A stretch of 64,000 nucleotides of DNA from an uncultured Methylophaga sp. (GCF_947259025.1 NZ_CAMYKO010000006.1:1-64000), one strand, 5' to 3'; shown: positions 7,737 to 15,716, numbered from the stretch's first letter. The notes: generated by a model not told the origin, from the sequence alone. Numbers and translations: made by a program.

Positions 7737-8653
7737 CGCCCGCCGTTCAAAACAGCAGCAGGGATGCGGCTGTGCCAGAGTATCTGTTTGCCGCCAACAG
7801 GCACTGGCCCGCGCTTATTGATGCAGCATTGATGCCTGCCATGTTTGACGACAGTACCCATGAGTTATGGCACTGTCAGACAGCGGACGGGTCATTCATC
7901 CTGAAAGTCTGTGAGTCGGACAGGCTGATGTCGTCAGCGACTTGGCAGGTAATGCAGAGTCTGTTTGATTTTTCCCTGGCCGATGAACTGGGCAGCACAC
8001 AACAGGTTCGTCACCTCATTAACCAGCATGGTCTGCTGGCTATTCCAGATGTGATTGATGCTGCAGCACCGAGCGGGGAAGCGCCGGGCTTTATTCTCAG
8101 CCGCTTTGCTGATGGTGAGAGCCTTAACGCAGAGGTTCTGTCGATGTCGATGGTGGAGGATTTTGCCCGTCATATCGCCAAGTTGCATCAGCAAGCCAAA
8201 GCAGACTGGGGGCTTTTGACTGTTGCTGACAAGTCCGCGCAGCAGTGGCCGGAACAGCTGATAAAAACTTTTTTGCGTTTCAGCAGCCAGTTAAAAATTG
8301 GTGAGCCCTGGTTATACAGGGTGATGTCAGATATTGAACAAATCACGCCCTCATGGTTTTGTCCTGTCATGCTGGATAACCGCTGGGATCAGTATCTGCA
8401 CTCATCCGGCAGACTCACCACTCTGGTTGATATTGATGCTTTTGTGATGGCGCCGCCTGAGTTGGAACTGGTGCTACTCGAGTATCAACTGAGCGAGGCG
8501 CAGGCTGCCTGCTTCGCCCAGGTCTATCAACAGTATCAGCCTATGCCCGAACTGAGCGCAGTCAGAAGCAGTTACCGTTTGTTGCTGTTTTTAATGAATG
8601 CGCTGGGAGAAACTGATCTGGATAAATGGATGCGATCAGCGACCAAGTGGTGA
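7730..8653 (+). CDS. APH-fold (aminoglycoside phosphotransferase-like) protein with degenerate catalytic loop
   Basis: 307-residue protein. The segments FILSRFADGESL (121-132) and FARHIAKLHQ (145-154) are typical of the APH/choline kinase superfamily, and a candidate beta-3 Lys is at 59. The catalytic loop normally reads HxDxxxxN; here the aligned stretch is MLDNRWDQ (214-221), so His is Met and Asn is Gln, while the metal-binding motif is represented by VDIDAF (233-238). It could be an unusual small-molecule kinase or a non-catalytic relative. The TTG start at 7730 overlaps the SDR gene; GTG 7772 is an alternative. It is convergent with the thiamin operon, and thiamin kinase ThiK is also an APH-fold enzyme, but nothing here proves a link. 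Confidence 0.6.
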   Translation: MVTPAVQNSSRDAAVPEYLFAANRHWPALIDAALMPAMFDDSTHELWHCQTADGSFILKVCESDRLMSSATWQVMQSLFDFSLADELGSTQQVRHLINQHGLLAIPDVIDAAAPSGEAPGFILSRFADGESLNAEVLSMSMVEDFARHIAKLHQQAKADWGLLTVADKSAQQWPEQLIKTFLRFSSQLKIGEPWLYRVMSDIEQITPSWFCPVMLDNRWDQYLHSSGRLTTLVDIDAFVMAPPELELVLLEYQLSEAQAACFAQVYQQYQPMPELSAVRSSYRLLLFLMNALGETDLDKWMRSATKW

Positions 8654-8676
8654 CAGTGAAAACTTGAAGAACTCGC

Positions 8677-9333
8677 TCAGGCGCTGCACAGCGAATAAAA
8701 GTGTGATTCAGTGAATTCTGTCAGGCTATCAAGGCACAAGCTGGCCTGTTGACACGGGTCAGAGAGTTTCAATGCCGAGGGCACCGCTACGGTTTTGATG
8801 CCTGCTTGATGAGCCGCCGTCACCCCGGTCATGGAATCTTCAAACACAATGGCCTCAGTCGCTGTGATCTCTAATTGAGCCAAGCTGTGCAGGTAGATGT
8901 CGGGGCTGGGCTTACCATGATCTACCTGATCGGCAGAGACGAGCAGGTCAAAATAGGATTCGATATCCAGCTGTTTCAGCACCACCGGGATCAAGCGATA
9001 GGGTGAGTTGGTCGCCAGACCAATTCTGCAATCCTGTCGACGGAATAACTCCAGCACCTGCCGAACGCCCGGCATGGGCTGACCTTGTGCCTGTATGATC
9101 TTGGCGACGGTATCAATCACTGCGTTTTCTGCCTGCAGTGGATCCTGGCCTTCCCAGGGCGATTGCTTAAACCAGAACTCGGTGACTTCCCGGGTCGTCA
9201 TCGCCGCGGTCAATGCACTGAGCTCATCATTAACATCAACGCCCAGTTCGCTGAATACCTGCTTTTCCGCAGCCTGCCACATTGGCTCACTGTCAATCAG
9301 CAGGCCATCCATATCAAAAATCACGCCTTTCAT
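8677..9333 (-). CDS. hxpB: HAD phosphatase, YniC/HxpB-like
   Basis: 218-residue HAD-superfamily phosphatase with nucleophile motif FDMDGLLIDSEP, where Asp7 and Asp9 are catalytic. A helical cap contains WFKQSPWEG, motif II is GLATNSP, the Lys motif is HGKPSPDIYL, and the acidic motif is FEDSMTGVTAA. The FDMDGLLIDSEP start and the cap pattern match E. coli YniC/HxpB, a broad hexose-phosphate phosphatase. It is the last gene of the TPP-riboswitch operon, 28 bases after the PnuT-like gene. A role on thiamin phosphates is therefore conceivable, though that is inference from position only. Confidence 0.78.
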   Translation of the reverse strand: MKGVIFDMDGLLIDSEPMWQAAEKQVFSELGVDVNDELSALTAAMTTREVTEFWFKQSPWEGQDPLQAENAVIDTVAKIIQAQGQPMPGVRQVLELFRRQDCRIGLATNSPYRLIPVVLKQLDIESYFDLLVSADQVDHGKPSPDIYLHSLAQLEITATEAIVFEDSMTGVTAAHQAGIKTVAVPSALKLSDPCQQASLCLDSLTEFTESHFYSLCSA

Positions 9334-9361
9334 TGCAGGTCAGTGCCTAGTTGAGCGCATT

Positions 9362-9961
9362 TCAGGCAGACTGCAGGCGGTGCAGTCGTGTCCAGTTGAG
9401 AAAGCCGGCCAGTGCCAGCACTGTGTAAAGCGAGAACAGGGCTACCGTCGCGTAAAAGCCGGTTTCCAGATAAAGCACTATGGCAGCGGCATCAATAAAT
9501 ACCCAGTACAGCCAGTTTTGCAGGACTTTCCGGGCCATCAGCCAGGTGTTGAGCACAGAAAACACCGTGATCCCGGCATCCAGATAGGGCATTTGAGAGG
9601 TTTGACTTGTCGCCAGATAAAAACCGATGATGGCAGTCAACACGCCACCAGTAAGCAGAAATGCCAGGTTATAACTCAGTGGCCAGTTGTGAATGGCAAT
9701 ATTGTTGTCAGCCTGCTGGTGCTGACGCCATAACATAAAGCCATACACCGCCATGCCCATGTAATAGAAATTCAGCAGCGCCTGCATCGGCAATTGCCCG
9801 TCCCAGAACAGCAGGGTGTAAATCAGCGTACTGACAAACGCCATCGGCCAGCACCACTGAGACTCTCGGGCCGCGAAAACGATATAGCCCACCCCTAGCA
9901 GGGCGGCAAACACCTCCCAGCCTGATAAGGCCATCAGGCCCTGTAATATCGCATCCCACAT
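9362..9961 (-). CDS. pnuT: PnuT/PnuC-family vitamin transporter, probably thiamin
   Basis: 199-residue inner-membrane protein of the PnuC family with about seven predicted membrane helices. The conserved aromatic motif NWLYWVFID occurs around residues 148-156. PnuC takes up nicotinamide riboside, whereas PnuT homologues import thiamin by facilitated diffusion driven by intracellular phosphorylation. The gene lies behind a TPP riboswitch, a TonB receptor and a YkoF-like thiamin-binding protein, which points to thiamin. Specificity is assigned by context, not by a discriminating residue. Confidence 0.82.
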   Translation of the reverse strand: MWDAILQGLMALSGWEVFAALLGVGYIVFAARESQWCWPMAFVSTLIYTLLFWDGQLPMQALLNFYYMGMAVYGFMLWRQHQQADNNIAIHNWPLSYNLAFLLTGGVLTAIIGFYLATSQTSQMPYLDAGITVFSVLNTWLMARKVLQNWLYWVFIDAAAIVLYLETGFYATVALFSLYTVLALAGFLNWTRLHRLQSA

Positions 9962-9967
9962 AACAGT

Positions 9968-10225
9968 CTAGTCTTCGACCTGATAGCGGTCAGTGCCAAT
10001 CATTTTCAGCACAAACACGCTGTGCGGCAGCTGTTCAAATACCGCCTCGATTTCGCTGTCCATGGCGTGCATCACATCCCGGTATTCACCAAATATCTGG
10101 GTGCTGAGGTTATTTCGGGAGACATTGAGTTTGGGGTTAGTCTCCAGCTTGTCGATAAAGGCCAGGATTGGCTCCACATATTGCTCAGTTAAAGGATACA
10201 AGCTGATATCTACAGAAATTCTCAT
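9968..10225 (-). CDS. YkoF/MTH1187-like thiamin-binding protein
   Basis: 85-residue small alpha/beta protein of the thiamin-binding DUF77/YkoF superfamily, beginning MRISVDISLYPL, a family hallmark, and carrying the central NVSRNNLSTQIFGEY. Members form dimers of ferredoxin-like folds and bind thiamin or its pyrimidine moiety. The start at 10225 has AAAGG upstream on the minus strand; the longer frame to 10267 runs into the terminator hairpin and is unlikely. It lies seven bases before the PnuT-like gene. Its job is probably to bind thiamin or HMP in the cytosol after uptake, or to assist transport. Confidence 0.8.
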   Translation of the reverse strand: MRISVDISLYPLTEQYVEPILAFIDKLETNPKLNVSRNNLSTQIFGEYRDVMHAMDSEIEAVFEQLPHSVFVLKMIGTDRYQVED

Positions 10226-10240
10226 AACAAACCTTTTGCT

Positions 10241-10265
10241 TAAAAAAGAGGGCGCATGCGCCCTC
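10241..10265 (-). terminator. Intrinsic terminator inside the thiamin operon
   Basis: GAGGGCGCATGCGCCCTC at 10248-10265 is a perfect palindrome, followed on the minus strand by six T (10247-10242). It lies between the receptor stop codon and the YkoF-like start, so it would cut transcription of the three downstream genes unless read through. Confidence 0.8.
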
Positions 10266-10276
10266 AAGCCGTGAAA

Positions 10277-12346
10277 TCAATAATCGTAGCTGACGGTGAG
10301 GCCGACGACACGGGGTTCCCCGAATTGCTTATAGCTCCGCTCAGCATAAGTAATAGCCGGGTCATTACCAAAGAAGAAGCCACGGGTGTAATAGTCTTTA
10401 TCAAACAGGTTGCGCCCCCATAAGGTGAACTTCCAGTTGTCCTGGCGGTATTCCAGGCTGGCGTTGTAAATCACATAAGAACCTGATTTGGCGTTGTGGC
10501 TGTTGGAAAAGTAAAAGTCATCCTTGCCTTCCATATTAGCCTTGAATGTCCAGTCTCTGTTGAGATACACCTCACCACCCAGACTGAACTGATAAGCCGG
10601 GGAGTGAGCGACTCGACGACCACTGCCCACTGGTGGATTGCTGTAATCATCGAACTCGGCATCGAGCAGACCGACAGAGCCGAGCAAGCGCACTTGTTCA
10701 TTCAGCAACCAGTCCATATCCGCCTCAAGCCCCAGGTGAGTCGCTTCCGCGGCGTTATCATTGAAGTCAATAAACTGTACGCCGACGGCAGTTGAATTCT
10801 TAACCTGTGCGTCCTTGCGCTTCATGTAAAAGGCAGACACATTAGTCACCAGATCGCCCTGCAACCAGGTCGACTTCAAACCGGCCTCAAGACTCCAGAC
10901 ATATTCTGTTTCAATCTCACGCTGGTTGGGCGACAGTGAGGCGTTGTTGTTAACACCCCCCGATTTGTAGCCGCGTGAGAAAGAGGTGTAGGCCAATTGA
11001 TCCTCATTAATCTGGTAATTCAGGCCCAGCTTACCACCGAATAACCACTCATCCGGATTGATTTCCAGATTGTTGGAGTCATTATAGTCTCCATCAAAGT
11101 ATTCCACCCTCAGACCGCTTATCAGGGTCAGTTTATCTGTCAGGTAGGTGTCCAGTTGCCCGAAAACAGCGGTATTCTGGGTGTCGTAATCACCTTCAAG
11201 ATAGGTGGCACCGAAAATGCCAAAGTCAGAGTCCTGCTCAAAACCTTCACGCTGATCCAGGTGATAGAAACCGATTGTCCAGTCCGTAGAGCCGTTAAAG
11301 ATTCGACCGTCTTCATTGGATAAAGCGCGCATCTCTACAGAATAATTTTCCCGCTGACGTTTGAACTCTTCATAACCGATATATGGATCAAGAGCCGGAT
11401 CGAATTGCCCGGTAAAACCCCAGTCGGCATCGTAACCATAGACCAGGTTGGAATTGCTGTAAGTCAGCTTTGATTGCAGCTGCAAGGCATCACTGACGCG
11501 CCAGTCGGTCTTAAGAGCAAAGGCATTGGTATGCTGTTTATCTTCGCCAGGGTTGTCAGCCAGACTATTGCGGCTGTTATCAAAGGTGAAGGCATCGTAG
11601 CCGTTATCAATGTTCAGGTGGAGTAGGTTCAGATCAACAGTCAGATCATTACTCACCAGCCATTTTAAATGGCCACGGGTTGTCAGCTCATCGTGGTTTT
11701 GCGTGTTGTCGCGCCCCACAAAATCATTGTCCATGTAGCCATCAGAGAGATGCTGATGAACAGCAATCCGGCCCAGCAACTTGTCCTCAATGATCGGGCC
11801 ACCTACAGCAAGACCGACAGCTCGGGTGTTGTAGTCTGCGAGGGTCGACTCGAAGTTGATGTCGAGCTCTTCTGTTGCCTGTTTGCTCTGCAGGCTGATG
11901 GTGCCTGCCAGGCCGTTGGTGCCGAAACGCGTACCCTGCGGGCCGCGAAGCACTTCAACCTGCTCAATATCAAACAAAGTGGCTGCACCGGCGCTGCGAC
12001 TGAAGTCTATACCATCAATAATAAGGCCGACTGAGGGATTGAGGGGGGCAGCGAACTGACTGCGTTCACCAATCCCCCGAATCTGGAAAAACTGGCCGCG
12101 CGAAGCGCCGCTGGAGAGATTAACGTTAGGGGTGAGGTTTAACAGCTCTTCGATATGCTGCGCGCCCCTGGATTCGATCTTTTCTTCATCAAGGCTGGTC
12201 AGACTCACAGGTGTATCCTGCGCTTCCCCGGGACGAAAGTCGGCGCTAACGATCATAGATGGCAGATCGGCCGGGGTCACTTCAGCGTTGAGCGGCGGCG
12301 CAATGATCGCCGTTAATACGGCGGTGGTGAGATAAGCGTGTTTCAT
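10277..12346 (-). CDS. TonB-dependent outer-membrane receptor, probably for thiamin
   Basis: 689-residue TonB-dependent receptor. A signal peptide (about 1-21) precedes a plug domain with QIRGIGERSQF and EVLRGPQGTRFGTNGLAGTISL, then a 22-strand-type beta barrel ending in an aromatic-terminated strand (VVGLTVSYDY). The translation start has AAGGA upstream, and a TPP riboswitch lies 80 bases further upstream, so the receptor is predicted to be repressed by thiamin pyrophosphate. It probably carries thiamin or a precursor across the outer membrane, like the receptors described as OmrT/Omr1 in comparative work on thiamin regulons. Substrate choice rests on the riboswitch. Confidence 0.88.
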   Translation of the reverse strand: MKHAYLTTAVLTAIIAPPLNAEVTPADLPSMIVSADFRPGEAQDTPVSLTSLDEEKIESRGAQHIEELLNLTPNVNLSSGASRGQFFQIRGIGERSQFAAPLNPSVGLIIDGIDFSRSAGAATLFDIEQVEVLRGPQGTRFGTNGLAGTISLQSKQATEELDINFESTLADYNTRAVGLAVGGPIIEDKLLGRIAVHQHLSDGYMDNDFVGRDNTQNHDELTTRGHLKWLVSNDLTVDLNLLHLNIDNGYDAFTFDNSRNSLADNPGEDKQHTNAFALKTDWRVSDALQLQSKLTYSNSNLVYGYDADWGFTGQFDPALDPYIGYEEFKRQRENYSVEMRALSNEDGRIFNGSTDWTIGFYHLDQREGFEQDSDFGIFGATYLEGDYDTQNTAVFGQLDTYLTDKLTLISGLRVEYFDGDYNDSNNLEINPDEWLFGGKLGLNYQINEDQLAYTSFSRGYKSGGVNNNASLSPNQREIETEYVWSLEAGLKSTWLQGDLVTNVSAFYMKRKDAQVKNSTAVGVQFIDFNDNAAEATHLGLEADMDWLLNEQVRLLGSVGLLDAEFDDYSNPPVGSGRRVAHSPAYQFSLGGEVYLNRDWTFKANMEGKDDFYFSNSHNAKSGSYVIYNASLEYRQDNWKFTLWGRNLFDKDYYTRGFFFGNDPAITYAERSYKQFGEPRVVGLTVSYDY

Positions 12347-12426
12347 AACTATCCTTACTGAGCATGCAGCGCAAAAGGACAGTGACGCATCAACAATAAA
12401 TTTATCTGGAAGCGTGATTCAGCCTG

Positions 12427-12506
12427 TCCCTACGCCAGTGTTATCTGGATCAGGTTCATCGGGTTCTCTCTTGGCAGAGGTATCTCAGGCGCTTGGCCAC
12501 CCCGAG
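12427..12506 (-). ncRNA. TPP riboswitch (THI element)
   Basis: On the minus strand the sequence carries the closing stem CTCGGGG, the pyrimidine-sensing core with CTGAGA, and the pyrophosphate-sensing part ACCCGATGAACCTGAT, then CCAGATAACACTGGCGTAGGGA. All are hallmark segments of the thi-box in the right order. It ends about 80 bases before the receptor start, leaving room for a stem that either terminates transcription or covers the ribosome-binding site. Confidence 0.95.
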
Positions 12507-12597
12507 GCAAAATTCCATTGGGAAAAATGAAGACAAATCCGTGTGTAGTGTGGGTAATTCTAATTTATCACTGATTTTTTTACCAGTGGCTGGGCAC

Positions 12598-12909
12598 TTA
12601 CAGCGGCCTGAGGCTGGAGCGACATTGCGGGCAGACGCGCAATTTGCGATTAAGGCGCTGGGTAGTGATTTTTTGTTGTAGCTGGTCAAAACAGTGAGGG
12701 CAATAATAGCTGGGATCATCGCCAAATAGATAACAGCCTGATTCGGTATCCAGCCTGGCAGTGAGTGGGCCTTTAGCTGTTTCGGAGTGGGCAGCATGTT
12801 GCGAGGCCAGGGCTTCTCTCAGTGCGGTGATCAGGTGCTGGTCTTCTGTGGCCAGTCGTGAAGCAATCTGGTCAATAAGGGTATTCAATGAAGTTTGATC
12901 TTGAGACAT
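12598..12909 (-). CDS. Small zinc-ribbon protein, unknown function
   Basis: 103-residue hydrophilic protein. The N-terminal half (about 5-45) is a probable helix rich in Gln, Ala and His. The C-terminal part holds CPHC (70-73) and CPQC (93-96), spaced as in a zinc ribbon, with a basic stretch RLNRKLRV between the knuckles. Such ribbons bind nucleic acid or protein. I do not recognise the family. The stop codon lies about 90 bases upstream of the TPP riboswitch on the same strand, and no terminator was seen between them, so readthrough into the thiamin operon is possible. Confidence 0.55.
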   Translation of the reverse strand: MSQDQTSLNTLIDQIASRLATEDQHLITALREALASQHAAHSETAKGPLTARLDTESGCYLFGDDPSYYCPHCFDQLQQKITTQRLNRKLRVCPQCRSSLRPL

Positions 12910-12957
12910 GGCGATGAAACCCTTTGGGTCTAGTTCTTAATTATATAAAGCGGCAAT

Positions 12958-12987
12958 AAAAAAGGCACCCGCAGGTGCCTTTTTTCT
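12958..12987 (-). terminator. Terminator after the MxaD-like gene
   Basis: GGCACC/GGTGCC stem with a four-base loop, flanked by six A on one side and six T on the other. It sits 15 bases past the MxaD-like stop codon and can act in both directions. Confidence 0.85.
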
Positions 12988-13001
12988 GAATAGCGCCGGG
13001 T

Positions 13002-13571
13002 TTATTTTTCCAGGCTGGCTTTCAGGCTTTCCAGTGTGCTGGTGTAAAGACCGCTGACGGCATTCTTAGCCGCATCGTCATCCAGCTCTTTGGGTGGGTG
13101 ATGGCTACCGTGGTAAGCGCGGAAGAACTTACCTTTCCAGCTCACTTTACTGCCGCCATCAACGGCTTTCACGCTGACCCATGACTTATAGTTGCTGACC
13201 GGGAAGGCAGGGACTTCATGCATTTCACCGTGATCATCCACTTCACCGGCTTTGCTGATCTCGGTGATTTCATACTTGTAAGTCATTCTCTCTTCGTCGA
13301 ACTTGTCCAGTTCTTCAGAGATGGTGGCACCGTTTTCCAGGGTCAGGGTACGGGTTGCGCCTTTTTCATTGCCGCCTTCGGCTTCAGTCGCGCTGACTAC
13401 CGGGATCCAGCTGTGGGCGCTGTCAAAGTTTTTAACGGCATTCCAGACAGTGGCAGGGTCGGCATTGATCACAATGCTTTCTTCAAGCGTGATACGGGGA
13501 GCGCCATGGGCTAGTACCAGCGCAGGCAGGAAGGCGAGGCCGAGGATCAGCCCTTTGAATAATTGCTTCAT
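13002..13571 (-). CDS. Secreted SRPBCC protein, MxaD-like
   Basis: 189 residues. A signal peptide with hydrophobic core (about 8-20) ends near ALVLAHG, and the mature protein has the START/Bet v1 pattern: a first strand with VINADPATVWNAVKNFD, a central beta sheet, and a closing helix ALESLKASLEK-like at the C terminus. The VWNAVKNFDSAHSWIP signature and export signal recall MxaD, a periplasmic protein of the methanol-oxidation system that stimulates electron transfer from methanol dehydrogenase to cytochrome cL. No other mxa or xox gene is present here, so the function is not established; it may be a paralogue. Confidence 0.72.
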   Translation of the reverse strand: MKQLFKGLILGLAFLPALVLAHGAPRITLEESIVINADPATVWNAVKNFDSAHSWIPVVSATEAEGGNEKGATRTLTLENGATISEELDKFDEERMTYKYEITEISKAGEVDDHGEMHEVPAFPVSNYKSWVSVKAVDGGSKVSWKGKFFRAYHGSHHPPKELDDDAAKNAVSGLYTSTLESLKASLEK

Positions 13572-13667
13572 GGTAAGTCCTAATATTTCAAAATTTTATT
13601 ATGTTGCTGCAACACAGCAGCCCAAAAAATTAGCAGCTTTTTGCCCACGCCACAATGTGAATATGTC

Positions 13668-14588
13668 CTATAGCTTGATCGCCTCCTCTACTGTGGCCTT
13701 ATCCAGGTGTGAGGCAAAAAACTCGATAAAGGCATACATATAGCCGCGTAAATAGCTGCCTTTACGGATCCCCATATGGGTGGTGCTGGGGTTAAAAAGA
13801 TGGCTGGCATCAATCGCTTTGAGCGGCGCATCTTTGTCGGCATCAAAAGCCATGCTGGCGATAATGCCGATACCCAGCTCCAATTCGACATAAGTTTTAA
13901 TCACGTCGGCATCAGTGGCGGTGAACACGACATTTGGATGCAGTCCCCGTTCTATAAAAGATTGGTCCTGTTGAGCACGGCCGGTAAAACCCATCACATA
14001 GGTTAAAATCGGATAGTCAGCGACAGCTTCCAGGGTTAATGTCTGCTGTGACAGCAGCGGATGGCCGGGCGGCACGACGATGCTCCGGTTCCAATGGTAA
14101 CAGGGCAGAATCGCCAGTTGGTCAAAGCGCGACAATCCCTCGGTGGCAATGGCAATATCCACCTTACCTGTAGCCGCCATCTCAGCGACTTCCGGCGGGG
14201 TGCCCTGCACCATATTCAGATGCACATTGGGATATTGCTCAGAGAATTTTTTTATCGCCGGTGGCAGCGCGTAACGGGCCTGGGTGTGGGTGGTACCGAT
14301 AGATAAGGTACCGGTCTGATCACTGCGGCTGTCGGCGGCAAGCTGGCGGATGTTATCCACATCCTGCAAGACCCGTTCAGCCATGGCCAGGACTGACTCG
14401 CCAACAGCGGTAATCGCAGTCAGCCGTTTACCGTGACGCTCGAAAATCTGCAGACCGAGTTCTTCCTCCAGTTGCTGCACCTGATTACTGACCCCTGGCT
14501 GGGAAGCATGCAGCGCATTGGCGGCAGCGGAAATACTCAAGCCGCGGCGCGCTATCTCACGCACATATTTGAGTTGTTGTATCTTCAT
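13668..14588 (-). CDS. cysB: CysB-type LysR transcriptional regulator
   Basis: 306-residue LysR-family regulator: N-terminal winged helix (about 1-60, with SISAAANALHASQPGVSNQVQQLEEEL-type helix-turn-helix) and an effector domain whose TTHTQARYALPP and VMGFTGRAQQD match CysB/Cbl, which sense O-acetylserine or N-acetylserine and sulfur metabolites. It is divergently arranged with the sulfate-assimilation operon at 14695. The intergenic stretch between them contains a dyad, consistent with autorepression and activation of the neighbouring operon. CysB versus Cbl cannot be separated here, though only one copy is visible. Confidence 0.87.
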   Translation of the reverse strand: MKIQQLKYVREIARRGLSISAAANALHASQPGVSNQVQQLEEELGLQIFERHGKRLTAITAVGESVLAMAERVLQDVDNIRQLAADSRSDQTGTLSIGTTHTQARYALPPAIKKFSEQYPNVHLNMVQGTPPEVAEMAATGKVDIAIATEGLSRFDQLAILPCYHWNRSIVVPPGHPLLSQQTLTLEAVADYPILTYVMGFTGRAQQDQSFIERGLHPNVVFTATDADVIKTYVELELGIGIIASMAFDADKDAPLKAIDASHLFNPSTTHMGIRKGSYLRGYMYAFIEFFASHLDKATVEEAIKL

Positions 14589-14601
14589 GGTTTATATCTT
14601 T

Positions 14602-14613
14602 TCGTTATAACGA
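14602..14613. promoter_or_regulatory. Palindrome in the cysB-TSUP intergenic region
   Basis: TCGTTATAACGA is a perfect 12-base palindrome, flanked by TATCT and AGATA arms that extend the dyad. It lies 14 bases upstream of the cysB start and about 80 bases before the divergent operon, a good place for a LysR-type operator. The binding protein is inferred. Confidence 0.5.
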
Positions 14614-14694
14614 TAGTAGATAATATTCATTGATAGAATATTACGCTTTGGTAAACTTGTCAGCTTTCTAAGACAAGCAAGGCGTTACACCTGC

Positions 14695-15495
14695 ATGGAA
14701 TGGGGCTTTTTACTGGCTGGATTATTTGTCGGCATTATGGTCGGCATGACCGGTGTGGGCGGTGGTTCACTGATGACACCGATCCTGATCTTCGGCTTTT
14801 CGATCCAGCCTGCTATTGCCGTTGGTACTGATCTGCTGTTCGCGGCCATTACCAAGGCTGGCGGTATCTGGGCCTACTGGCGTCATGGTGTGGTCAAGTG
14901 GCGGGTGGTCTGGACTCTGGCGGCGGGCAGTGTGCCGGCAACATTATTGACGCTGTGGATGATGAATGTCACCGGCATGCATGAAGGCGAGCACAGCGAC
15001 ATCATCACCAGGGTGCTGGGAGTGGCATTGATTCTGACCTCCAGTGCGCTGTTATTAAAAGGCTGGCTTGGGCGCCTGCTACGGGCACAGGAAGGCCACC
15101 CGGTGGTGAATGCCCTGTATACACTGCGCACTGATGAGCGGCATAAAGCGGTCTTTACCGTGGTGACCGGGGCAGGGCTGGGCGTGATGGTGACCATGTC
15201 ATCGGTTGGCGCTGGCGCATTGGGAGCGGTGATCCTGCTGTTTTTGTACCCCCGTATGAAAGGTGTCGAGATTGTCGCTACCGATATTGCCCATGCGGTG
15301 CCGCTGACCTTTGTTGCGGGGCTGGGGCACTCTGCCGTGGGCACGGTGGACTGGTCGTTGTTATTATATCTGCTGGCTGGCTCTTTGCCGGGCATCCTCA
15401 TCGGCAGCCATCTGGGTGTGCGGATTTCAGATCAGATCATGCGTCCGCTACTGGCGGTCATTCTGGTACTGGTAGGCATAAAATGTCTGATTTAA
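14695..15495 (+). CDS. TSUP (TauE/SafE) family permease
   Basis: 266-residue polytopic membrane protein of the TauE/SafE (TSUP) family, about eight membrane helices. The N-terminal repeat has GLFVGIMVGMTGVGGGSLMTP and the second half repeats GAGLGVMVTMSSVGAGALG, the internal duplication typical of the family. TSUP proteins move organosulfonates, sulfite or other sulfur-containing anions. It opens the cysH-cysD-cysN operon and overlaps the TusA-like gene by 13 bases, so import of sulfate or export of sulfite are the two sensible roles; direction is not shown by sequence. Confidence 0.82.
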   Translation: MEWGFLLAGLFVGIMVGMTGVGGGSLMTPILIFGFSIQPAIAVGTDLLFAAITKAGGIWAYWRHGVVKWRVVWTLAAGSVPATLLTLWMMNVTGMHEGEHSDIITRVLGVALILTSSALLLKGWLGRLLRAQEGHPVVNALYTLRTDERHKAVFTVVTGAGLGVMVTMSSVGAGALGAVILLFLYPRMKGVEIVATDIAHAVPLTFVAGLGHSAVGTVDWSLLLYLLAGSLPGILIGSHLGVRISDQIMRPLLAVILVLVGIKCLI

Positions 15496-15716
15496 GTAGT
15501 CCAATAGACTTGACCCTGTATGGTTGCCCCATGCATTACCTCAAAGCCCGCGAGGCGATAAAGAAGATCGCGCTCGAGCAGGAAATTGAATTACTGGTGA
15601 ACCAGGGAGAGGCGGTCACCGAAGTATTAAAAAGTCTGCGCCTGGACGGCCAGCATTGTGAGATGACAGCCGAAGACGGGCTGACCACAACCATCCGTGT
15701 GAGAAGACAAAAATGA
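15483..15716 (+). CDS. TusA-like sulfur-carrier protein with variant active site
   Basis: 77-residue protein with the TusA/SirA two-layer alpha/beta layout: strand IDLTLYGCPMHYLKAREAIKKIA, helix, and a strand-rich C terminus. The family motif CPxP reads CPMH here (Cys15-Pro-Met-His18): the sulfur-accepting Cys is kept and the second Pro is lost. It overlaps the TSUP gene upstream (13 bases) and cysH downstream (four bases), so it is translationally coupled to sulfate reduction. It could shuttle sulfane sulfur or regulate the transporter; function unproven. Confidence 0.75.
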   Translation: MSDLSSPIDLTLYGCPMHYLKAREAIKKIALEQEIELLVNQGEAVTEVLKSLRLDGQHCEMTAEDGLTTTIRVRRQK

